Program-made: the position numbers and the translations under genes
Shown: positions 55,130 to 64,000 of the stretch, one piece after another
How positions within the stretch are numbered: position 1 is the first letter of the stretch
How the letters are laid out: every line of letters starts with the position of its first letter
Assembly (NCBI RefSeq): GCF_000499845.2
Contig: NC_023758.2
Span: 27,315,520 to 27,379,519, forward strand
From: Phaseolus vulgaris
Taxonomy: Eukaryota > Streptophyta > Magnoliopsida > Fabales > Fabaceae
Reading direction: 5' to 3'
Length of the DNA stretch: 64,000 nt
Notes under the pieces: generated by a model
The model's input: the letters and a program-made list of their open reading frames with translations, nothing else
Told to the model about the DNA's origin: nothing
Database searches by the model: none

Positions 55130-58100
55130 GAACAGCATAAGGAACTTCCAGAAAGAAGGAGATGAATCAGAGGCATAACATTGTGCGAGTGAGAGACACG
55201 TGTTAAGAAAGAAATATTTTTTGTATATTATTGAAAAAGAACGTTGCAGCTTTACATCATATATTGGCATGGTGTATATTCAGAACACCAAGCTTGGTAA
55301 CAAGTTTATGAAAAACTGCATAGTTGAGAGACTTTGTAAGAATGTCTGCTGGTTGTTCTTGAGAGCTTATGGGAAGAAGGTGAAAAAGCCCATGTTGTAA
55401 TTTCTCTCTTACTACATGGCAGTCAATATCCAGATGTTTGGTTCTCTCATGAAATCCGTTGTTGTGAGCTATATGCCTTGCCGACTGGCTGTCACAAAAG
55501 AGGCTTGCAGCATTGTTGACTTTGATGCAGAGATCTTCGAGAAGGTATACAAGCCATTGTATTTCACAACATGTGGTGGCTAAAGCACGATATTCAGCTT
55601 CAGAGGATGATCTAGAAATGGTACTTCGCTTCTTGGTTTTCCAGGATATCAAGGAGTCTCCAAGGAAGATGCAAAAACCAGTGGTTGAGCGGCGTGTGGT
55701 GATACAAGAAGCCCAGTCTGAGTCACTAAAAGCTTTAAGTTGAATGTCAGTACTTTTAGGAAAGAATATACCTTGTGCTGGAGAGGACTTGATGTATCTC
55801 AAAATTCTCTGAACAGCTTGGTGATGAAGCTTTGATGGAGCCTGGACAAACTGACTGAGGAATTGAACAGAGAAGCTAATATCTGGTCTGGTGTTCACAA
55901 GATATAATAACCTTCCAATGATTCTTCGGTATAGAGTTATGTTGTGCACTGGCAAACTTTGATCAAAAAGCTTGTCGTTCTTCTGTGTCATAGGAGTGTT
56001 TGCAGGTTTAGCACCAAGCATACCTGCATCAGTCAAAATATCGAGAGCATACTTTCTTTGGCATATATGTATACCTTTATGTGTTCTAGCAATTTCCAGA
56101 CCCAAGAAAAACTTGAGATGCCCCAAATCTTTTATTTTGAAAGCAGAATTTAAAGAATTTTTTACAATATCTATGTCTTTTATATCATTTCCAGCAATCA
56201 ATATATCATCCACATATATAAGTAAAGCAATAAATGAAGTCTCAGATTTTCTGATGAAAAGGGAATTATCAGCTCTGGATTGAACAAAATTGATGTTGTA
56301 AAGAAAGGAACTTAACTTATCATACCATTGTTTGCTGGCCTGTTTCAGACCATACAAAGCTTTGGTTAACTTGCAAACCTGATTACTTTTCACTGTGGTG
56401 ATACCAGGAGGCAAGCTCATGTAAACTTCTTCTTGTAGATCTCCATGCAAGAAAGCATTGTTCACATCCAGCTGTTCCAAGTGCCAATCCATAACAGCAG
56501 CTACAGCCAAGATGGTGCGTATAGTTGTGAGTCTTGCTACAGGTGAGTAGGTGTCCATGTAGTCAATGCCTTCACGTTGTGTGTAGCCTTTTGCTACAAG
56601 TCTTGCTTTGTACCGTTCAATTTCACCATCTGCCTTGTGTTTGACTTTATACACCCATTTGCAGCCAATGGGAATCTTGTTGTGAGGAAGATCTATTATA
56701 TCCCAGGTTTTATTTACTTCTAGTGCCTCTATTTAAGCTCTCATAGCCTCCATCCATTCAGGGTAGCATTTTGCCTCCTCATAACATTTTGGTTCAGTTT
56801 TAAAGGAGATAGACAAGGTATATTTTAGTTGTTTTTCAGATAAACTTTTATAGGACATAACCGAATAAAGAGGATAACGTACCTTTTCTTTCAATTTTTC
56901 TTCACATGGTGATATCATGAGCTGATGATGATAGTCTTCAAGAAATGTTGGTGTTCTCCTGGTTCTGGTGGACCGCCTCAATTGTTCTTGTTCTATGGAA
57001 TTTCCAGCTTCATTTTGTGTAGAGAGATCACCATGCATCATGTTTTCCCTTTGTGCAGTTCGGTTTTCTGTCTCCCTTTGTACATGAGCATCATCATATG
57101 TTATTCTTGTGAAGTCATCTTCTTCTTGTATGACAGCTTGATCAATTCTATTTTGAAACTTGCCAAAAAAAGATTCATAGAAAATAACATTCCTAGATAT
57201 AAAAACTTCTCTAGTTTGAATATCCATAACAACATAACCCTTTGTACCTTGTTTAAAACCAAGAAAAATACACTTACGTGCCCTAGGGTCAAGCTTATGT
57301 CTATTTTGTTCAAGAGTAGATGCAAAGCAAAGACAACCAAAGACTTTAATATCAGAAAGACAAGGTGCAATATTATATAAGAGTTCATAAGGAGATTTGT
57401 TATGAATAACAGGGGAAGGAAGGCGATTAATCAGAAAAACAGAATGCAAAACAACATAACACCAAAAGACTTTGGGTAATCTGGACTGAAAAATAAGGCA
57501 TCGAGTGATATTAAGAATATGTTGGTGTTTCCTCTCAACAATAGAGTTTTGTTGAGGGGTTTCATTACAAGAGGTTTGATGAATTATGCCATGCCTTTCA
57601 TAAAAATCTTTCCAATAGAACTCTTTACCGTTGTCAGTTCTAATAATTTTTACATTCCTGTTGAACTGATTTTTAACATAAACAACAAAACTTTGTAAAA
57701 GCTCTCTAGTTTCGCTTTTATTTTTCACCAGATGAACCCATGTATGTCTGCTAAAATCATCCACAATGGTTAAAAAATATTTATGACCATGCAAAGAAGG
57801 AGTACCTAGAGGTCCCCATATGTCTATGTGAATGAGATCAAAAACATTTTGACTATTTGTTTTGCTAAGAGGGAAAGACAATTTATGTTGTTTTGCAAGA
57901 TGACAAGGAGCACAAACATTCTTATCATTGTAATGTATATCAGAATATTGCTTAGCTAAACAATCTAATATTCTATTTGAGGGATGACCCATCCTACAAT
58001 GCCAAACATCCAGATTATTTACAGTATCAAAAGAATCAACATGTAAAGTGTACACAGAGTTGTTTTCTTCATCAGCATACAAATGATAGAGCCCATTTTG

Positions 58101-59750
58101 AATCTCAGCTTGACCAATCATCTTCAAGGAATTTTTCTCCTGAATTTGACAAATATTGTGAGTAAAAACAAGTTGACAATTTAAAGAAGATATAAGGCGT
58201 TGAACAGATATGATATTTAGGGTAAAATTTGGAATATACAGAACATTATGCAGAGTAATGTTTTTGGAAAGAAAAACAGTTCCAGCATGAGTAGCATACA
58301 CATATTGATTGTTAGGTAGCTTGACCCTTAATGATTTTATTTTGTGATAGCTTATAAATAGGGAAATAGAGCAAGCTACGTGATCAGTAGCACCCGTGTC
58401 AAGAATCCAGAAAGACTTACCCTTTTTACCTGGATTTTGTTTTGAAGTTTCACCCATGGCATTGATTACGGTTTGTTCGTTGCCTTTTGAATTTTGTATC
58501 ATGTCAATGAGCTGTTGCAGTTGCTCAGGATTGAGGACTTCAAAGATTTTCTCATTATGAATCTTAGCTTGTGAAAACTCTTCATTCTCACCATTACAAT
58601 CCTCGTTTCTTTCAATAGCATTTGCAGTGTAGTTCGTTCTCTGCTTCATCCATGGTGGAAGACCGTGTTTCGAATAACATTCATCAGCGGTGTGGTTCAT
58701 CTTGTTACAGAAAGAGCATTGCTTCCCATAGTTCTTTCCTCTTCCTCTTCCTTGGTTGCGCCATCCATGATTAACCTTGTTGTTCGTTCTTTGACTCTGA
58801 TGATTGACGCTATTGAGCAAGATCTTTGTATCTATGCCTATATTTTCATTCAGATGCCTTTCCTGCTGCAGAACAAGGGAGAAGACGCGATTGATATTTG
58901 GTAGAGGTTCCATGAGTAAGACTTGCGTTTTGACAGTGTTATAATTTTCTCCCAATCCTTTTAAGAAACACATAACCCGTTCGGAGTCTCTGTAACTCGC
59001 CATTGTCTTCATCACATTACAACTGCATTTTACTTTGCAAATACAGGTTGGTAATGGTCGCAAAGAATCCAGTTCCTCCCACAAAATCTTTGAGTCTGTG
59101 AAGTAATCTGTGATGTTCCGCTCTCCTTGTTTGATAGAATTGATTTCTTGTAAGAGATCAGAAGCGCGAAAATGATTGCTTTTTGAGAATCGTTCTTTAA
59201 GGTCTTCCCACAACTCCTTTGCATTGTCAATATACACGGTGCTTTGTGCTATCTGAGTAGTCAGCGTGCGTGTGATCCATGAAACCACCATGACGTTGCA
59301 TCTTTCCCGGGCTTCGTATTTTTCGTCATCACGGGTTGGTTCCAAGATATCACCATTAACGAATTTGAACTTGTTCTTTGAGAGTAGGGCTCGTTTCATA
59401 GACCGGCTCCAGGAGTGATAATTGGATCCGTCAAGTTGTGGCGTAACAAGAATCACACCTGGGTTTTCTCCTGGATGAAGATAATATGCACTGATAGGGT
59501 TTTGTTGATCATCTTGTTTGGTCGCAGCCATGGAAAGGAACAAGGAAAATCAAGAAGCAAAGAAAGAGAAATTAAAGGGATGAAAGGGAAGAAGAAAACC
59601 GGTGGCAGCATAAGGAACTTCCAGAAAGAAGGAGATGAATCAGAGGCATAACATTGTGAGTGAGAGACACGTGTTAAGAAAGAAATATTTTTTTGTATAT
59701 TATTGAAAAAGAACGTTGCAGCTTTACATCATATATTGGCATGGTGTGTG
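55130..59750 (-). mobile_element. Ty1-copia retrotransposon near CNL-3 (copia-2), nearly intact
   Basis: Terminal direct repeats of about 140 bases, CAGCATAAGGAACTTCC to TTGGCATGGTGT, at 55132-55272 and 59608-59748, almost identical by eye (a 2-base CG and a T-run difference). This is short for copia LTRs. The left repeat overlaps the last codons of the polyprotein, and no TGGTATCA-type primer-binding site was found between the right repeat and gag, so true LTR limits are uncertain and the 5' end may be partly deleted. No target duplication was found. Confidence 0.8.
55257..59543 (-). pseudogene. Gag-Pol polyprotein of copia-2 (one in-frame stop)
   Basis: One continuous frame of about 1428 codons with a single TAA at 56733-56735, after WMEAMRA and just before the reverse transcriptase; the reading frame is the same on both sides. 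In order: gag with UBN2-type core; zinc knuckle CSFCNKMNHTADEC; protease WILDTGATDHVA; integrase (VWHCRMGHPSNRIL, CAPCHLAKQHK, RTDNGKEF, SIVERKHQH); reverse transcriptase (RLVAKGYTQRE, YVDDILIAGND); RNase H (FSDSDWASCITTRRS, SRSSSEAEYRAL, DCHVVREKL). The start could be MAATKQDDQQ at 59531 or the in-frame ATG 12 bases before. All catalytic blocks look conserved. It resembles copia-1 in layout but is a different family with different gag and ends. Confidence 0.9.
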
Positions 59751-60469
59751 AAAAGAAAAAGGATTATTGGGCTGAACTAAAGCTAACTAAACCTTAGGCC
59801 CAACAAACCCAAAACATCAAAAGATAGAATGAGTGAACAACTCAAAGCAACCATAGAATTGCATAGCAACTTCCCTCTCTTCCTTCCACTGTTTCCACTT
59901 ACTTTCTCTTTCATTTGCCATCAAATTTCCCAACTCTTTCCACAACATGTTTATCTCTTTCCTCGAAAATATTTCATAAAATAAAAATACAGAATTATTT
60001 ATATGTTCTTAAAATTAGGGGAAAATAGTTTTTCAAATTATGTATAAGTTTTGTTATCTTTATTCGTATCAGCATATAAAACATATGATACAATTATTGT
60101 TCAACTGTATTATATTCAGAGAATATTTCTCACTAATTTTCACCTAAACATATATTACTTTCTAAAACCCATATAAATTAAAAATTTATCTGAAAAAATA
60201 TAATATATATTAATAATTTATTTTAAATTTTATACAAATATTTTTTTCTATTTATATATAAAGTCTGAACATTGAAAATAATTAAAACATTTTTAAAAAT
60301 TATTATGATTAAATAAAATAAATAAAAAAATATAATTAAGAAATTAATTAATTAATTAAAAAAATATAATATTTAATTATTAAAAAATAATTGTCTAAAA
60401 GAACTATCTAATGGATATGAAGTAATAAACTAAATAAATAAATAAAATATAAAAGATAATAAGGAATGT
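59751..60469. other. AT-rich intergenic DNA
   Basis: After a short pyrimidine-rich part (about 59870-59930), which could be the displaced upstream DNA of CNL-3, the sequence becomes very AT-rich. No gene. Confidence 0.45.
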
Positions 60470-61250
60470 TTTCATTTAATGAAAGTTATCATGATTTTTA
60501 TAAAATAAAATTTTGATTTATAAATAGGTGGAGTGGAAGAGAAGGTGAAGGAAAGACAAGGAGAAGTTAGGAGAGAGAGAAGGGATAGGGAGAAAAAAAA
60601 GAGAAAGGAGATTTGGAGGAAGTAATTTTAAATCTTCACATTTGAAGTTTGATTTTATTTTGTCACTCCAATAAGGAATTAATGTTAAACTTTTTTATTT
60701 TAATATTAATAAACTTTTTTTTAAATTATTTATTTATCTTTAATTACATATTAATTTTATTTATATGTTTTAATTATCACCTGTTAGACACGTCTTAAAT
60801 TTTTTATTTATCTCTCGTTCTATTTATTTATTTATTTTATTTATCTTATGTTACACATTAGTTTTATTTTATTTATTTCTAATTATTTAATAGTCATATT
60901 TATTTATTTTATTTATATTTAATTACGTATTAATACTATTTATTAATTTTATCTATCTCTAATTACACATTGGTTATATTTATTTATCTCATTTATTTTA
61001 AATTACGCATTATACCTATACCTATTTATTTGATTTTACCTACCGTTCTGTATTGGTCTTAGTTATGATTTTTATATCCAATTAAACACTGGTTTTATTT
61101 ATTTATTTATTTTATCTATACTTAAACATTGATTCTAGTTATTTATTTATTTATATCTTCAATTACGCATTTATCCTATTTATTTGTTTATATATTTTTA
61201 TTATTTTATTTTTCTGTAATATAACTTTTTCAATTCAAAGATATACATAG
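60470..61250. repeat. Dispersed repeat copy 2
   Basis: Contains TGAAAGTTATCATGATTTTTATAAAATAAAA, the purine block GGAGTGGAAGAGAAGGTGAAGG, TTTTAAATCTTCACA, then long TTTATTTA-rich DNA and CTTTTTCAATTCAAAGATA at about 61225. Same order as at 44201-44764 and 46859-47120. Confidence 0.7.
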
Positions 61251-62084
61251 TAATAATAAAAATAAATTAAAAGTAATTATTATTTTTTATTTAATGTGTT
61301 TAGATAAAAGAAAGTTGTTTGTATGTTTTATTATTATCTTTTATATTTGTTTGTATTTGTTTGAATGGTGCATATAGACTATTGTTAAAATAAATATGAC
61401 AATTTTTAACCGTCCTCATCATGTTATGTGATTCTTGAAAGTGTAAAAGAATATGTCAGTTGAGAACATTGAGTTAAGATCATGTTAATGTATAAGTCTT
61501 TGTATTTGAGAAGTCACAATTTGGTATATGGTGGGAAGAAAGGTAGGAATCAAGTGGGGTTTAAGGAAGTTACCAAGTAGGTGAATATATGGATAGTTCA
61601 GAATAGCACCATGAACTATGACATTCATAGAGAAAACTTGGAATTGTTCGATCCATGCTCAACATCGTCAAGGTTAGGTAATCCGTATATAAAGTAGAAA
61701 CCTAAAAACGTTATATTTGTGTTGTTATGGAACACCTTGGATTACGTATAAGGATAAGAAAAAGCCTTGTTTAGTTATATGTCTCTGATAACACTTGTTA
61801 ACATTTTCTTAGGCTAATTTATCTTCTAACATTTGCTCTTATTGTTTGTTTTTAGCAGAGATTTATGTTTTCTGTTATAAATAAGACTTGAAAAATAAAT
61901 CGAAAAATATTATGACTAAAAAAAATGATAAAAAATTATTTTTTAAAAAATAAGTTAGTTATTTATTTAATTACGAAAATATAATAATTAATTACTAAAA
62001 ATAATTATTTAATAAACCTTCCAATAGATAAGAAGGAATAAAAATAAATAAAATATAAAGGATAAGATGAAATATAATTAATGA
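61251..62084. other. Intergenic, no gene recognised
   Basis: Includes a less AT-rich stretch (about 61400-61760) without a convincing frame or known repeat; GGTTAGGTAATCCGTATATAAAG near 61680 is only a chance TATA-like word as far as can be seen. Confidence 0.4.
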
Positions 62085-62660
62085 AGGAATCTTCATCGTG
62101 ACTTTACAACAAAAAATTAAAATTAAATTACTTTGTGACTTATAAATAAGTGGAATGGGAGAGAAGGTGAATGAATGGCAGGTGAAGCAACTAGAGAAAA
62201 AAAAGAAAAAGAGAGAGAAAGGACATTTGGCGTAAGTAAGTTTTATTATATAGAGGAGAATTGAGGTTAAACTTTTTTTATATTAATCTTAATAAATTTA
62301 TGTGTATTTTATTAATTTTATTTATTTATTTTGAATTCTATATTATCATAGTCTCTTTATTTTATTATTTTTATTAATTTTCACTTAATCATTGCTCGTA
62401 TTTATTTATTTTCAGTGATATGGTACTATTTATTTATTTTATGTTATTTAATTAACATTCAGTACTTATTTTATTTATTTATTTTATTTATCTTTACTTA
62501 CATTGTTCTAGTTATTTTATTTATCTCAATTGATTCTACTTATTTTATTTATTTATTTTATTTATCTTTACTTACATTATTTTAGTTATTTTATTTATCT
62601 TCAATTACGTATTGATTTTATTTATTTATCTTTAGTTAGACACTAGTTCTATCACAAACA
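62085..62660. repeat. Dispersed repeat copy 3
   Basis: Weaker third copy: CTTATAAATAAGTGGAATGGGAGAGAAGGTGAATG-like purine block at about 62140-62185, then GAGAGAAAGGA, GAGGTTAAACTTTTT and TTTATTTA-rich DNA, in the same order as copies 1 and 2. A TTTATTTATCTTTACTTACATT unit is repeated twice near 62490 and 62560. Confidence 0.6.
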
Positions 62661-63614
62661 AGTCTATATTGTGCGTTAAGTTTATTAAAATTGATATTTA
62701 AGACTTATAAAGACCTCACTCTTTCCTACTTGTTTTTATATATACCTATTGTATGAGTAGAAACTACTTGTTTTTATATATACATATTGTATGAGTAGAA
62801 AGAGAACTTGTTGACTAAAATATGTTTATAAAGATTTTGGAAGTCTTCTATAGAAGATCGACTCATGAAAAGTTTAGAATATTGAAAACATATAGATTGA
62901 TCTCTATATTGATGTAAAACTCTTATTATTCTATAAAATTTATATAATTTTATAATATAATAAATAAATATAAACATGTAAAATATTGACATACATTAAT
63001 ATCTAGATATTAATGAGATTATGTTATGATTAATATTCTCTAAACAATTTTTATTGAAGAAATAAAATCTACTAGTTGGAGTGTTATAATGAACCTAAAC
63101 AAAAGGAACGACTCACTTTAAGTTTTGTTTCCGTAAATGGATTTGTGCCTATGGATAAAAAAATAGAAAAAACAAAAAAAAAATAATAATAAGATAAAAG
63201 TTTCATAGTAATTTTAATTTTTCTTTATATACGTAAATGTTTTATATAGTAAATATTTTATTATATTTATAAATATAATAAAATTAAAACTATTAACTAA
63301 TAATAAAATTATAATTTATTATTTAATTAAAATTAATTTATGATGACAAAGGTAATTTAGTCATTATATATAAATATTATTTTATTTTTCTTTGATCTCT
63401 CGATATTTTTTTATTATAAAAATCAATATGTTTTTTCCCATCATATGTTTTATGTTGATACGAATAAAGAAAGAAAAATAATATAAATAATTTATTAAAC
63501 ATAATAGTCAATCTAATAAACACGTTGACTCACCACTTGTGTTTACGTTGTTTTGAGCCTTTTGTTTAAGTTAATTGAAGAGTGGGTGAGTATAGTAAAA
63601 AAGTGGATACAGAT
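62661..63614. other. AT-rich intergenic DNA
   Basis: A 30-base unit containing CTACTTGTTTTTATATATAC is tandemly repeated at about 62725 and 62765. Otherwise nothing recognised. Confidence 0.5.
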
Positions 63615-64000
63615 TGTAAAATGACTCACCACTTGACATGGAAAGCATGGATGTGGCATGAGAAGCATGAACATCCACATGAATCTTCCTTAATGGAGAG
63701 AATCCTCACTAATTAAGAAGTGATATTTTTCAATCTCTCATTTGAGAGGAATCTCTCAAATAAGAGGAAGACACTTGTCAACCTCTCATTTGAGAGGATC
63801 ATAAGCACGAAACATGTTATATCACGTGTCACCTTGCCATTGGAGAGTTTTTAGGACAAGTCTCCTATAAATAGGAGTGTACCTCTATTGTAAAGTTTAA
63901 CTTGAAATTAGTAATGAAATGCTACTCATTTTTTGCCATTCTACTTGTTCCTAAGTTCTCCATAGGTTGGTCTCCTTCAAGACTTAGCATATACTCTTTC
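63615..64000 (+). mobile_element. Probable copia-type LTR, cut by the window end
   Basis: Starts near TGTAAAATGACTCACCACTT, similar in style to the copia-3 LTR start (TGTGGGTTATGACTCACC). It has inverted AT-rich words (CTCTCATTTGAGAG repeated at about 63736 and 63782), a promoter-like CTCCTATAAATAGGAG at about 63861, and then a leader with TTGTAAAGTTTAAC and pyrimidine-rich DNA, as in copia U3-R-U5 organisation. The 3' end and any internal region are outside the window. Confidence 0.55.

Noticed and set aside
1..64000. CRISPR arrays, operons, ribosome binding sites, tRNA or rRNA genes
   Set aside because: The window is plant nuclear DNA; no regularly spaced repeats, and no tRNA or rRNA sequence was recognised.

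Overview
This is a 64 kb piece of a plant nuclear genome, most likely a legume of the bean/soybean/cowpea group (inferred from the protein families and repeat types; no database search was possible). It is AT-rich, has introns and no bacterial signals. It holds one cluster of CC-NB-LRR (CNL, RGA-like) disease-resistance genes, all on the minus strand and heavily disrupted by mobile elements.

Layout. 0.9-1.4 kb: receptor-kinase fragment. 2.7-6.15 kb: CNL-1, the only apparently intact resistance gene, with a likely tiny 3' exon behind a GTAAGT donor. 6.15-8.4 kb: its AT-rich upstream region. 8.4-13.1 kb: a 2.7 kb CACTA transposon with a 3-bp target duplication, a LINE fragment, a 173-bp miniature CACTA and an LTR fragment. 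13.5 kb: last exon of a PMT-type methyltransferase. 14.2-25.2 kb: CNL-2, an otherwise long reading frame with one TAA in the NB domain, an LRR deletion, a frameshift and a 5.4 kb TRIM + Ty1-copia composite in the LRR. 25.2-29 kb: duplicated upstream DNA and a 388-bp palindromic MITE. 29.0-32.3 kb: an internally deleted Tnt1/Tork-like copia whose 3' LTR carries a 1.1 kb solo LTR. 32.5-33.4 kb: a Mutator-like element with a perfect 9-bp target duplication. 34.1-34.8 kb: the first three exons of a mitochondrial DnaJ (ATJ1-like) pseudogene. 35.8-37.2 kb: a captured gypsy fragment and a GC-rich LTR-like block. 37.97-43.53 kb: an internally deleted Ty3-gypsy element. 43.7-44.2 kb: the 3' tip of a further CNL. 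44.8-46.86 kb: a 5'-truncated LINE. 48.9-50.9 kb: SERK-kinase, copia-integrase and copia-gag fragments. 51.8-54.9 kb: CNL-3, a pseudogene with several stops and frameshifts. 55.1-59.75 kb: a nearly intact copia (one in-frame stop) just upstream of CNL-3. 60-64 kb: AT-rich repeats and the beginning of what looks like another copia LTR.

How it fits together. CNL genes, their 5' flanks and their 3' flanks occur in multiple diverged copies, so the locus grew by duplication of units containing a CNL and surrounding DNA. Most copies then decayed by nonsense mutation, small indels and TE insertion. Only CNL-1 has an uninterrupted CC-NB-LRR frame. I found no evidence for a wholly new biochemical system. 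The most distinctive observations are boundary-level: exact target-site duplications for eight element insertions (one of them the mixed TRIM/copia composite), and a spliceable 31-codon orphan exon carried in two copies beside the CNLs.
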